DNA of 64,000 nt from Larix kaempferi. Lineage: Eukaryota > Streptophyta > Pinopsida > Pinales > Pinaceae. Below are positions 10,626-22,144 of this stretch, in pieces. The position numbers and the translations under genes were made by a program. The stretch spans positions 16,136,001 to 16,200,000 of the forward strand of contig BSBM01000826.1 in NCBI GenBank assembly GCA_027924585.1. Direction: 5' to 3'. The notes beneath the pieces are model-generated. The model made no database searches, was not told the DNA's origin, and saw only the letters and a program-made list of their open reading frames with translations. Positions within the stretch are counted from its first letter, which is position 1; each line of letters starts with the position of its first letter.

Positions 10626-12062
10626 GGGATAATCCGGGGCAGTGAGAGCCTCTAGAATCTCCTCATCATTGCGAAAAGTTTGAGTTTTCAAATCGGTTGA
10701 CGAGGGAGTGGTAGTCGAAGAGATCATATAAATGGTATTAATCTCTCCAGATGGGGATGATACCGAGGGGTGGATCTCCTCAATTGTGGGGGGTGTCGTC
10801 TCAAGGTCCAAATTATTCATCTCGTAGAGAGCTGCTCTGTAATCTGGGAGATTAGGACAGTGATGTGAGTAGTGGCCGTAAATACCGCATATGGTATAAG
10901 GGTGGTTGGTACGCAGTGGTTTATCACGAGGCTTAGGGGTTGCGTTGAGTTCAACAACCGGGATGTTGGGGTCATCGTCAAGCATTTGCATGTGTTCCTG
11001 TAATGCAAGTAATTGTGGACATTGATGAGTCGGATGGCCTAACTCATCACACAACGAGCATTTGGGGGGAGCAAGAAACACGGGAGGAGGTTTAACTGTC
11101 TTGGGAGGGGGTACAGCAGTGTATGGTTGTGGGCCTCTGCCCCCAGTGGGCTTGATAAGAGGAGGGGGATTCGTAGATGACGATGGGGTAGCGACACCAG
11201 GAGGTGGTTGACTAGTAGTGACAATGGGTTGCACCAGTTGGAGGACGACATTTGGTGTCGGCGGGGGAATGGGAGGTGAAAGATACCAAATGGGTAATCC
11301 TAAGGTTAACCTAGGGAGGCTGAGGGTAGCCATAACCGGGGCACTTACTACTCCCAAGGGAGGGACTAGGAAGGGGGTTGTCTGGATGGGTGTAACACCA
11401 ATGTGACTAGGTACCAATGGTGGTTTTAGTAACAAGGGCGGTTGATTGTTGGGTGTTTGTGTATTGTGGGAAAGGGTGCATAGGTCGGATACTTCAGTCG
11501 CGGGTGACGGGGGAGGAATGGATTGGAATGTGGAGGTCATCGATGTATCTGCGTAAACTCCAGGTCCCACGGAGAAAACAAACGAGGTCGCGACACCACT
11601 AACAGGTTGTTCAACCATGGGGAGAACATTTTCGGGTGCAGTGGGGGAATTTGGATCGTAGTAGGTGAGTTGGTCGACCTTGACCACACGTCCGTCATGG
11701 GGGAACATCATGGTACGAAAAACGGATGAGGAAACCACCCATATGGCATAAATGTAGCTGCGGCCAAGTAAGAGGTTATAATCAAGTTGGGCATTGATGA
11801 CCTCTATGTCAATGAGAACGGTTTTACGGGCCAACTGGACAGGGACGTTAGCTAATAGGCCTTGGGGTTGAGCCGAACGACCGTCGTAGGCTCGCAACGC
11901 AGTGGTGGAATGCTGGAGAGTAGGGTATCCCAACTTTTTCCAAATGAATGTGGACATAACGCATGTAGAGGCACCTTCATCGATAATGCACCGATGGATG
12001 ACAAGATTCTGAATGGAAATAGAAACTTGGAATGCTAAAGTGGAAGGCAGGTGTGGTTCGGA
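10626..12062 (-). pseudogene. Gypsy aspartic protease followed by two zinc knuckles
   Basis: Just upstream of the first ATG (11957) the frame reads IIDEGAST, the active-site motif of Tat-type proteases (D-x-G-A), and LLLGRSYIY is the second conserved protease block. The protease is followed by a Pro-rich spacer and two CCHC-like knuckles: CSLCDELGHPTHQC and then a TICGIYGHYSHHC variant whose first Cys is now Tyr. Zinc knuckles after the protease are unusual; normally they are in gag. The frame is the same as gag and RT, and is closed at 10623-10625 by TAG. Confidence 0.8.
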
Positions 12063-12065
12063 CTA

Positions 12066-13667
12066 GTCCAAATCAAATGCCATCAATTGTGAATCATTTG
12101 GGTCAATAGCACCAATGGCAGAGAGCAAAGTATTGCGCTGTAAAGGACATTTTTTTAAGACTTCTAACGTGGACATGGCTACGGGAGATTGGGCTATGTC
12201 ATCTACAATGTTGTAATTTGACGCAGCGTGAGCATTAGGGTTATTGTTGATACGACGAAGTGGGAAACGAGGTGCTTTGGAGGCACCATCGAGTGGAGTT
12301 GTAGGTATATGTAACGTCTGATCAGTGGGATGAGCATTAGTGTTTTTGTTGGTGGGAGGGGCTTTAGGGGTGGAGCCATATTGGTTCCGACAGGTTTGGA
12401 GGTTGACATCAGCGGTTGACATCATCAACAAGTGGTGAGTACCTGAGTCAAACATGGCTTGATTAGGAGCGGCATAAGTGATCTGTTGTTGTGGTGGCAT
12501 GTTTCCTTGAGGGGGAGCCAACGGCTGAGTGTTCACTATGCCTTGGGTTGGTAAGTGGTTTTGCATCACCAAAGGTTGCTGCTGAGGGGGTGGGGGGTTG
12601 GGTGGTGCTTGAGGAGCTACGTGCCCTTGGTGATGGGCATCATCAACCCAGAGTTGCCTAGCTTTCTCTAAATGTGGGCAAGCATGTGTATAGTGGCCAT
12701 AGACCCCACAAATAGAACAAGGATGGTTTGTTCGCAAATTAGGATTTTTGGCCTGCTTGGGTGGTTGATCAGGGTTTTGGTTGGCAGGTGCCACGTTATT
12801 GTTGTCTGGGGGATTAGGAGGTTGACCCCCTTGGTCAGGAGGAGGGTTGTTCCCATGATTATGGCCTTTGCCATGGTTTTGCTGGCCCTATTGGCGCTGG
12901 TTGTTTTGGTTCTACTGCAGATTTTGTTGGGCGTATACTTGCCCTTGGGCAGCAGCTGGGTTCTAGGGTTGTGCAGGGGTGGGAGTAGGCTACGGTGGAT
13001 AATAAGTAGGGGGAGGATACGCAGGTGCTGAACCTTGTGGGGGTTGCTGATACGTCTGCGGAGCAGGCTGTGGGTTTGCCACAAGGGCTGTCTGTGGCGG
13101 GTAATAAGCAGGTTGGGCTTGAGAAGACATAGGAGCTGGGGCAGCCTGTGGGTGGTAATATGGCTGAGGTGCGACCGGGGGGCCATAAGCGGGGGACGCA
13201 TGTCCAAAGCACTGAGGTGGACATGAGGGTCCGTGAGAATGGTGGTGATGTGTCATAGGAGCATACGAATTGGTTGCTCCGGATTGAGAGGTAGCCCTCG
13301 AAAGGTCGGGGCCAGGGCTAGAACGTGCTATGGAAAAGGGGTGGGGATGCGAGGCAACACGGCCGATGATGCCATCTGCGGCATGGGATGCCCCCGGTGC
13401 ATCGTGCTGGGAGGAATCACTGCGAGGGGCGTCAGGTATAATGGTATAGAGATAACCGGACTAGGTGTATATGAGGTCAAATTGCTGGGCTTTGAGGATG
13501 GCCTCTTCTTCGGACTAGGGTCGTTCGGATGCCACATCCTTGGCAATGATAGGAAGGAGGAATTTTAGAAACCAATATAAGAAGATACGGTCGTCTAACT
13601 TGATTTTGCAGAGGCTGTGGCGTCGACGCCACTCATGAATGTGGTCAGTGATGTGGGTAGCCGTGTT
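12066..13667 (-). pseudogene. Gypsy gag C-terminal part: Pro/Gln-rich linker and nucleocapsid zinc knuckle
   Basis: The frame of the capsid part continues here but is cut by TAG stops at 13515-13517, 13461-13463, 12990-12992, 12963-12965, 12912-12914 and 12888-12890. The product is His/Pro/Gln/Tyr rich (YYPP and QP repeats) until about 12790, then carries one CCHC knuckle, CSICGVYGHYTHAC, close to 12680-12720. The stop density falls in the Gln-rich part, as expected if CAG codons turned into TAG. It joins the protease across TAG 12063-12065. Confidence 0.78.
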
Positions 13668-14690
13668 CTATTTGCAAGATAGTAGGATCTCAACTCCCGC
13701 GTCATAGAGGACAGGTAACTGAAAGAACTGCAGGAAGGTCGAGGCAAGGGAAGTATAGGTAGCATGGGTCCCATGGGGTTGCTCGATGTACCACTTGGCT
13801 GCAGAGCCAGTGAAGGTGCGCTGTAACAGACGGAGGCGGACAGAGCCGTCCACTATGGAGTTGGAGGAACACCATAGATGGAAGGACATAATATGGTTCT
13901 GTGGGTCCTCACCTGCCTTGCCCTCAAACTTAGGGATGTCGAAGGGGAGCTTGGTGGGCATGTGAGGCCACGCAAGGTCATGTCTAATGGGATCGTTAGT
14001 CAGTATGGGTAGGTCAGGAAGGTTGAGGCTATCCATGAATGGCAAACTAGTAGAAGGATGTGACATACTAGTGGGTGTGACCAAATTCTGGCCAATGCCC
14101 CCAAGTGGAGGGGTTGGGTTGGGGATGTTTCCCCCAAGTGGAGGGGCGAAACTGGTATGGGACGGGCCTACGCTGCCAAGGGTAGTGTGAGTCACTGATG
14201 GAGTGGGAATATGTATTCCAGCTACTGGAATGGGTGCAGTGATTGGAATGGTAGATGGGGGCCCCATCGAGGGCATACCCAAAGTAGGTTTGGTAGCTGC
14301 TGTGGTGGTGGATGCTCCACTAATGGTCCCTACAAAGAAAGGGGTGGAAGTCATGCCACCCATGGGGTTGTCGGACTCTGCCTCAGAATCAGAGGTAAAA
14401 TAGGGGGCATCTAGATCGGGTGACGGAGTTCTATGCCGTTGATGAGTGGAGTCAAGTGATAAAGCTCGAGATCTATGATGAGTGGTATCAAGTGATGAAG
14501 ATCTATGTCTATGATGGGTGGTGTCAAGTGAATCATGCTGCGAGGGCTCGCCTCGGAGGCACCGAGAATGTCTCGGAGACTCAATGGTGACAAATGGTGT
14601 CAAATATCTAGGGGTTGTATTGAGTGAAAAAAAACTCAAAAACCCTAATGCAACTGAGTGTGCAGAAGGAGAGCTCAAAAAATATGGCAC
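13668..14690 (-). pseudogene. Gypsy gag, capsid part
   Basis: A Ser/His/Arg-rich start with several THHRHR/THHRSR/THQRHR repeats is followed by a Pro/Thr-rich region and then a typical retrotransposon gag block: DIPKFEGKAGEDPQNHIMSF, LLQRTFTGSAAKWYIEQ. The frame begins with GTG at 14690, and bases around 14600-14780 also match the non-coding leader fragment at 36770-36930, so the true start is probably further in. TAG at 13668-13670 ends the open frame; the same frame then continues into the nucleocapsid part. Confidence 0.8.
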
Positions 14691-15360
14691 TCAGGCCAAC
14701 AACCAACTCAAAACACTTACTGCAACAGCTGTGCTACAATAAGTGGAGTATCAACATAAATGGTCAGAATACCAACAAGCAGCAGGTTTCCTAAAAAAAA
14801 TAAAAATAGTGGACTCACTAGACCAAAATGTGGTAAGGGAGCATGCAAACACCTAACTAAATAGTATTCTGACTCAACTAGACATATCCTCTGCAAGGTG
14901 ATGAAATCCAAGTCAGACAATATGGATAGGAGACCCAAGTGGCTAAAGATATCCCCCTACCGGGAGGGACACCGGGTAGTCAATCCTAGAAGAATGGAAA
15001 CTAAGATACCCCATTCATGACACATCCAGAAAAGGTGAATCTACCATTTGGTCCTTTTACCGCAGTACCCCTATACAGGGATACCCCGAGAACTACGAAA
15101 GGTAGCCTTCGATTACTGAATGGATTGCGGTATTCCACTCAGGCCTCCGGAACCAGTCTGGCAACTTCAAACCTCCTAGGGGAGAGGCCCTCTGATAAAC
15201 TGGTTGTGACCGTGCCAAAAAATACTAGGGGATTTTGGTTCCCTAATGGACAACAACTGTGTCTCAAGTGTAAGCAACCGAGGGGTGTTATTTGGATGCC
15301 TATCCCCCTGATCCTACCTAACTACAAAAATTCTTATGTGTTCCCCAAGTGGGGTTAGAA
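14691..15360 (-). other. Gypsy 5' leader, non-coding
   Basis: Between gag and the 5' LTR there is no convincing ORF. The stretch from about 15341 leftwards is similar, in reverse orientation, to 36240-36960. On the minus strand the first bases after the LTR include CCCCACTTGGGG, a palindrome; I could not find a normal PBS beginning TGG at the LTR edge. Confidence 0.6.
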
Positions 15361-15699
15361 TGTTGGTTGTGTTAAGTAGTTTTTTTTTAAGGCTCACTTG
15401 AATTAGGTGATAGAGTGTGTGCGTGTGAGGTGATGAACCCAAATAAAAGTGCCACAAGGGGGGCAACTTTCTAACTAAAAATAACAAGACAGAATGTAAC
15501 GTTTGGAATGCAAAATTTTCTCTTTTTCAAGTAAAATGCTGGAATTTTAAAAAATGATTCTGTAAATGGAACAGAAATAAAAATGCAGAAAAGGCTGTAG
15601 GGAAGTATGGCTGCAGGTAGGACAGATGGCTGTGCAGCTGCAGAAAATAGTGCAGCAAAGTGCTGGGTTCAAAACAAGGAAAAAAGTGCAGAAAGCAGA

Positions 15700-16150
15700 C
15701 CGAGGGTCTGTGCCAAATACCAACGGTCGGACCGCGGGAAAAAGAGCAACAGACGCGGACGAGTTGCGGGTTTTTGGCCGAAAAAGGCAGTCGGACCACA
15801 GGAAACAGGAAAAATGCCGCAGGAGGGTTGCAGGAAAATGGTTGAAAGCCACAGGCGGGATGCAGGAAAAAGGCCGACAGACGCAGTCGAGTTGCAGCAA
15901 AAGGGCTGAAAGATGTAGTAGGGATGCGGGAAAAAGGCTGACAGGCGCAGGCGGGTTGCAGGAAAATGGCTGAAAGCCACAGTCGGGATGCGGGAAAAAG
16001 GCCGACAGGCATAGGAGGGTTGCAGGAAAATGGCTGAAAGCCGCAGTCGGGACGTGGGAAAAAGGCCGACAGGTGCAGGCGGGTTGCAGGAAAATGGCTA
16101 AAAGTCGCAATTGGGAAGCGTGAAAAGGGTTAACAGCTGTAGTCGGATCA
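15700..16150. repeat. 64-bp tandem repeat inside the gypsy LTR
   Basis: The phrase GGGTTGCAGGAAAATGG recurs at 15825, 15953, 16017 and 16081, with a weaker copy near 15889, giving a 64-bp period. Copies alternate GGAAAAAGGCCGACAG and GGCTGAAAGCC. The array is G+A rich on the plus strand and lies downstream of the TATA box, in the region expected for R/U5. Confidence 0.85.
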
Positions 16151-16807
16151 CCCCGAACAAGCTAATAGCCGTGGTTGGATCGCAGGTAACAGACTGAAAA
16201 CAGTCGGCAGATCGCCAGAAACAGTTTGAGAGCCACGGTCGGATCGCAAGTAAAGGCCTGAAAGACACGGTCAGAACGCAACTGCAGGGGGTAAAAGATG
16301 CGGTTTACGGTAGCCGAAAGGGACAACCGAAAGGAAAAGACAGGAAAATATTTAAAAATTATAACCAGAAATTCAAACCAAGGGGAGTCGCCAAAACTAT
16401 AGCTAGGGTTTTCACCCTAGCTTGTGCAAATGAGCACCTACTAAGGAGAATGGACTCCTTAGTAGCAGTTCAATAAACAATAAATTAAATTGCTAAAACA
16501 ATATGAATTATAAACTAGCATGAGCATTGATAAACATAACAAAGACATGAAATAGAAATGGTGAAAATCTTTCTTTTTTGTATTAAAATTTTACCTCAAG
16601 TGTAGAGGTTGGTGAAGTTCTTGCAATGATCCAAGAGGGTTGCTCCAAACTCCAACTTTGCTCCTTCTCTTTCTCCAATGGTGGAAATGGGCCAAAAGGG
16701 GCACTCAATGGTGAAAGTAGCTCAAGGGTGAGATAGGGTTTCAAGAGTGATTTTGGCAGAGTAAGGGTGTATTTGATTGTGGATATGAAATGAGGGGTCT
16801 CCATCAC

Positions 16808-16816
16808 CTATTTATA
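16808..16816 (-). promoter_or_regulatory. TATA box of the gypsy 5' LTR
   Basis: CTATTTATA on the plus strand is TATAAATAG on the minus strand, and is conserved in the other LTR at 319-327. Confidence 0.6.
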
Positions 16817-17161
16817 GGTTTTTAGTGGTGGAGTGTTGGCCCATGGTTTTGGGAACCATATGGGCTAGGTCAGCTGTATAGGGTTTTTTCCTCCTTTTTC
16901 CTCTTTTTCCTCATTTTTTTATATTTTTTATTCCCTTTTTAGAGGGTTTTTGCTATCTTGGAGGAATTTTGGATAATTTTGGAGGAAAAGGGATTTTTTT
17001 AGCCCTTTGGAGGCTTTTTAGGCCATTTGGAGGCTTTTTTAGGCATTTTGGAGGCTTTTTAATGGGATTTTAGGGTTCTGAAGGTAAATATGGTAGGAAA
17101 TATGGACAAATGAGTCATGTAATGGGTAGATGAGGTAGTGAGCACTTTTTGGGTGTTAACA

Positions 17162-18276
17162 ATGCAGGCACTCTTAGGTTGAAATCCTCTATTGCAATAG
17201 GTACATTTGGGTTTCTCCCTGTGAGATTGCTTTCCCTTCTTGGAATTCGAAGCCCCTTCTGACTGATAGGGAGCCTCCTTCTACTTCTGCTCATTTGACT
17301 TTATGTCTGAAACTTTTTGCTTTCCTTTTCCATTTGCTCTCTTCACTTCACTAGCTGCAAGTGCTGAATCCATCTTGTGTTTGATCATTCCCATGTGAAT
17401 CAACTTCTCCTCCTCTTGTGTGAGAGATTGGACGAAGTCTTCAAGAGTGGGAAACTTCCATTTTGGGATCGATAGCTTCATTGTCTAGAAGGTAGAGACA
17501 AATAATGAGTAGTTAGGGCCCAATTTTGATAGTATGGAAAGGATTAGATGCTTCTCTTCTTTCTCTATTCCATATCTCTTCAATTGTGAAATCTGATTTT
17601 TGAACTTGGTAAGACACTCATTGATGAGTCAAAACTGCAAGGAATCAGTGAGATAAGATCATTTTCCAACTTGTGACCTTTCAAGTCATCTTTCTGTCCA
17701 AAAAGATATTCAAGCTTGTCCCAAACTTCTTTAAGAGTATTAAGATCAATGACATGAAAATGGAGGTCTTCGAAAATGCTAAGGAGTAGTAGTCCTATTG
17801 CTTCATCAAGTTTATCCATGTACTTTGATTTCTCAACTACACCAGTGGGTTTGACTACAATCCCATTCAATACTCTACAAATGATTTTGGACTTCATGAA
17901 GATGTCTATCTTGTATTTCCATTCGAAATAATCGAAGGAGTTCAGTTTTAGATCCATGACAGCCGTTGAAGTCAAATTGAAGATGAATTCGAATAATGGA
18001 ATAAACGTACAAAACAAATGAAATTTTTTATGGATATTTGCTACAAATCGAGAGAACAATTCCTTAGGACAATGAGCACATGTGAATGTATCCTTCAAAA
18101 CTGGCTAGACCTCACTGGATTTCTCTATTGAATTCAAGACAATTGCACCAGGAATTGCTGTGGAAATCCAGAGGCTTCTGGTGCTCAATGAACGACAGTT
18201 GCTCAATGAATTGTTGCAACTGCTACAACTAATGCTATTGCTGCAATTCGAATAGCTGACTCCAAATATGATACCA
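17162..18276 (-). pseudogene. Copia A gag (right part of an interrupted element)
   Basis: This is a duplicate of 55190-56304. On the minus strand the first part matches the plant copia gag N-terminus (LNSFDYFEWKYKIDIFMKSK), followed by the UBN2-like part (VWDKLEYLFGQKDDLKGHKL) and a Lys-rich linker before the zinc knuckle. The knuckle His codon now reads Gln. A stop and frameshifts separate the pieces at 17281-17481 and 17580-18098. The gypsy element interrupts it at 17161, at the C-terminal end of gag; protease and integrase of this copy must lie left of the window. Confidence 0.8.
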
Positions 18277-18980
18277 TGTGAAATTCTGCAGGATAGATCT
18301 CACAGATAGAGCAAACATCACTAATTCCACTTAAGAATTGCAGAGAAGAAGAAGAAGAATTGAATCAATATTCACTCATAAACTCAGAAATGGTGAAATC
18401 TGCAGTATAATCATACATCAGTTGTAAGTTGGCACTGTGAAACTGAATACAAACTGAATACTGTCAAATGAATTCGAATTCACCTAAGTTCATTTAAATT
18501 CTCCTCAATGTGTGGCTTGGATAGCATTGGAGACATCACCCAATTAGTGGTAGTAGTCACAAATAGTCAAATATCAGTCAAATGAATCTAACTGAGTCTA
18601 ACTGAGCAATGTGAGCAAAAATCAAGGGAAAGAGACTCCAAGGAGGGTGCATGAGGCTGTCAGTAGGTCAAGTGGCACTCCGATATAGACAACTGTAAGC
18701 TACAGGTAGTTAAATTGAGCAATAAATGCATGAACTGGGCAATCAATGCTGGAACTGACTGTTGGAATCCAAGTAGGTGTAATAGGGCATATTTTTCATC
18801 CAAGTGAGGAAAAAAAAAGTGCACTAGGTAGGTAGGAGGGCTACTGAGGGCTAAAAACAGGTTCCAAGGTGCTGAAAATAACCTCTAGGTGTTGGGGAGA
18901 CTACCATACTAATGACTAGATGCATGCAGAATGCATGCAAAGCATGCAAATAAATAAATGATGGTGAGAATATTCCAACA
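18277..18980 (-). repeat. Copia A 5' LTR
   Basis: The plus strand begins TGTGAAATTCTGCAGG and ends GAATATTCCAACA; equal to LTRs at 56305-56979 and 52443-53153. On the minus strand it is followed by TGGTATCATATTTGG (18262-18276), a decayed initiator-Met PBS. 18981-18985 (TCCAA) corresponds to the TCCAT target duplication of the other copy. Confidence 0.88.
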
Positions 18981-18985
18981 TCCAA

Positions 18986-20610
18986 GACTTCCTAGAAAAA
19001 TCATCTATGAATAGTACATAATATAAGAAGCCACTCAGGGAGGGAGCTGACATGGGACCACATACATCAGAATGTATTAAATCTAAAATCCCTTTAGATC
19101 TAGTAGAACTGCTAGAAAATATTTTCTTAACATTCTTCCCAAGTGCACAACCCCGACATACACTATCATGCTAAAAATCAAATATGGGCATACCTTTTAC
19201 CATCTTTTGAAGTCCTGGTAGCAATTTGTAGTGTAGGTGTCCAAGCCTTTGGTGCCATAGCTCGCATGGACTAATAGTGTGGTGAATCATAGCTTGAATG
19301 TACTTCCAGCGTACCTTGTAGAGTCCTCCCTCTTGAACTCCAATCACAACAACAGATTCTAGGCTTTTGTTCTTCGTCCATAAAAGTGCTTTGTTATCCA
19401 TGAAGATAACTCAGAAGCATTTGTCTTCAAGAAACAAAACTGAGAGGAGGTCCTTCTTAAAGACTAGAACATATAGAATGTCCTCCACATGTAGAATATC
19501 ACCGGTTCTTAGTTGGAATGAGGTGGATCCAAATCCTTGGATCGGATAAGTTGAGTTGTCCCCCAACTCTACCATGCATGTGAATTCTTTCTCCTTTAGA
19601 TCAGTGATGGTACTCTTGTACCCAGTAATATGTTTGGATGTGCCACTATCAATCAACCATGTGTCTACATCTGTGATGACGGATCCCAAATGGGATGAGA
19701 CAAGATAATACTCCCTTCTTGTCTCGTTTTCTTCGAATGCATTCTTTTCAGTGATTTCATCTTCTACGGAGGTAGAAGCACGAAAATTTGATTTCTGCTT
19801 TGCTATGCAATCTCTTGATAAACAACCTTTCTTGTTTCAATTGAATCATTTATCTTTTGACTTGTCAAATACTTTGTTGAACTCCTTCTTCTTTGAATTA
19901 GAGAAATTCTTTTGGAAGAAGGGTTTCTTTACTTTCTTCGTTTTTTCTGTTAGGGAAATATTTTCTTCTTTGATGCACATTGACTTGCTCTAGATTCGCC
20001 CCTCCTCTTGGAGGCATTCATTCCACAACATTTAGAAGTTAGTTTGTAACTCTCGGCTATTTACCACAACCAAAAATGTCTCCCATGAGGATGGGAGACC
20101 ATCAATAGCTGTTTGGAGATGATCATATTCATCCACCACTACTCCAATACTAGAAAGATGATCTATTACCCGAGAGATCTTGGAGAAGTAGGAGGCCACT
20201 GCCTCATTCGTCTCCATCTTTAAGTTTCGAAGCTTATTCTTCAATTCCCTCTTTTGACTCGGGGCCTTCTTCTCATATATATTAGTCAATGTATCATAAC
20301 ATTATTTCGTGGTATTCAACTGTGTGAACATGGACATAAAGTTATATTTTACCGAATCATAGATGATCCGTTTAGCCTTAGCTTGATTCTTCTTGAAGTT
20401 GATGCGCCATGCATTAGATGTAGGCTCCTCCACCACAGTGGATACATAGCCATCCAAGTCATGTTCCTATAGGATGTTGAAGTTTTAGGTTCCCTCAAGA
20501 CGATCTTTCGTTTGTACGGAGAATGGTGCCATAGTCTTCAAATCTTGTTCTCAACTTCTGAGGATCTACGTAGGTTGTAGTTGGCTTGAAAAACTGATCT
20601 CCTTCACGCC
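18986..20610 (-). pseudogene. Copia B gag, protease and start of integrase (broken)
   Basis: Reading leftwards: gag UBN2-like part (20032-20289, KRELKNKLRNLKMETNEAV), a zinc knuckle near 19840 in which two Cys codons are lost (one now TGA) and the His codon is Cys, protease with DSGTSKHITG (19411-19689), and the integrase zinc-binding part LWHQRLGHLHYK (19171-19401). It ends at DDFSRKSW where copia A is inserted. The remainder of the integrase and RT of this copy would be left of A. Several stops and frameshifts; not functional. Confidence 0.85.
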
Positions 20611-20626
20611 CTGAGCTCTAATACAG

Positions 20627-22139
20627 TGTTGAAATTTGGTTGAGCTTTGATCTTTAATTCTTTTAGATGCAGATACTTGAAGCAATGAGACAATTGAATC
20701 CATGAAATTCATACAACCATAACACAAGATAGACCTTGGGGAAATCCTCAAAATTATGAGAACAAAAACACCAGCAATTCTTCTCAGTATAATATAATGG
20801 ATAACAAAGAATGCTTTCTTTTATCACCAAAATTCTTGGTGAAAATACGGAAGCAATAGAGAAGAGAGATCAATTGGATGTATTCCCAGCACAACAATAA
20901 TAAGCACGAACAATACCCTACACAAAGAGAAGCGCCTTTCCTTCAATGGAGAAGATAAATCGCTTCACACTGGATTCAACAATCCTGCATAACATATTTA
21001 TGCATTCTTCTCTTCTATTTTTAACTTCTAACTTCAAGATAAACTCGCCCTCAAACTGGATGTATTAATCTTGCATGGAGTGGTGCACCCCACTTCTCAT
21101 GCAGTGCTTCATATCAATGAGTTGTCACTTAGGATGAACTCGCCTCTTAACTGAAATCTTTCCCACTTAGTTAGGTGGATAACTTAAGTGTCGACATGCA
21201 AGTGTCATAACTCATGTGTCATCTTTTAGTTTAACATAAGTGTCGTCATGCAATAACACTTAGTTAACTAGATCTTCTCTTTAACTGAGGTGTCATCTTT
21301 TAGTTTAACTACAGTGTAAATACTTTATTTAACTAGTCCCTTTTATTTAACAGTTAGTTAACTGAAATCAAGTTGATTGATTTACTTGAAGTGACCACTG
21401 TTAGTTATTTAGTTAACTGAGACATATCTTTAATTGATTCTTTAACTGAAGCATTGATACTTAACTGAAGCATTGATACTTAACTGAAGCTTTAATCATT
21501 CGAGTTCTATTTAATTAGCTAAAGTGTCTGCATGGGAAATTTTGAATTCTCTTGATATCTATGCTTTATATTTTATTTATTTATCTCTTACTGCATGGTC
21601 AATATGTGCTAACTTTAATTATCCATCACATTACATTATACTAAGAAGAATTATCGGATGTTGTGATCATATTATATTATTCCAGACCAAATGACCATAT
21701 GCTAAAGTAATTCACTTTAGAGTTGATCAATATCTAAAGGAGACTTAATAGCAATCTGGAAATCATGGTTAATAATATATCACACAACATAAAATTCTTT
21801 TAACAAGTAAAGCATGACCTTTATACGGAAGGTCCATCTCTATACTTGAGGTCCATCTCATGGATACCTTTATACAAAAGGTTCACCTCTATACGTGAGG
21901 TCCATATCATGGATACCTTTCTACGAAAGGTTCACATGATAATCATGACCTGATACACACAAGTTCGGAGCCTTGTCCAACAAGACTTTACAACATCATT
22001 ACTTTGATCAATTACCTCTATACAGGACGAATAACCTTTACATGGAAGGAAATCAAAGTGCTCACCTCTATACGAGAGGATCAATCTTGGCTACACAATA
22101 TTGGTTTGGAGAATGTCTCTTGATGTTGTATATTTAAAA
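20627..22139 (-). repeat. Copia B 5' LTR, copy 1
   Basis: About 1.5 kb. The plus strand starts TGTTGAAATTTGG and ends with a mutated TTTAAAA (TTTAACA in other copies), followed by AAATG. On the minus strand the LTR is followed by TGTATTAGAGCTC, a mutated initiator-Met PBS. Copies at 27437-28944, 58626-60119 and, split, 47304-50011. Inside are many short TTAACT/AACTGAAG motifs (21130-21500) and a set of 'CTCTATACG..AGGTCCA' repeats (21830-22080). Confidence 0.85.
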
Positions 22140-22144
22140 AAATG

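Larger units (their letters stand above)
1..17161 (-). mobile_element. Tat-like Ty3/gypsy retrotransposon, RT present, RNase H and integrase missing
   Basis: The element is read on the minus strand. Sequence 1-683 repeats 16491-17161, giving 3' and 5' LTRs; the 3' LTR continues left of the window. Both right-hand ends finish in GTGTTAACA. Genes run right to left: gag, protease, zinc knuckles, reverse transcriptase. About 1.8 kb between the RT and the 3' end shows no RNase H or integrase, so the copy is non-autonomous. It carries the nested element 707-7466. To its right lies copia A gag sequence that is uninterrupted in the other copy near 55185-55190, where the motif ATGCA occurs once; ATGCA follows the LTR here at 17162-17166 and is the expected target duplication, but the left copy is outside the window. 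Confidence 0.88.
15361..17161 (-). repeat. 5' LTR of the gypsy element
   Basis: The right edge (GTGTTAACA) is fixed by comparison with 1-683. The left edge at 15361 (TGTTGGTTGTG) is inferred from the TG...CA rule, since the other LTR copy runs out of the window there. The 1.8-kb LTR has a minus-strand TATA box at 16808-16816; the promoter therefore reads leftwards through the 64-bp repeats and into gag. Confidence 0.8.

Noticed and set aside
15527-16110. Overlapping ORFs with FSCNPPA-like repeats on both strands near 15.5-16.1 kb
   Set aside because: Shadows of the 64-bp LTR minisatellite, open in several frames.
18830-18850. GCACTAGGTAGG as a possible left CACTA end
   Set aside because: It is part of the copia A LTR in every copy (also 25635, 52985 and 56830) and has no subterminal repeats.
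20566-20751. Conserved 61-codon ORF repeated at 27376 and 58565
   Set aside because: It spans the PBS and LTR edge of copia B in three copies; conservation is due to duplication.
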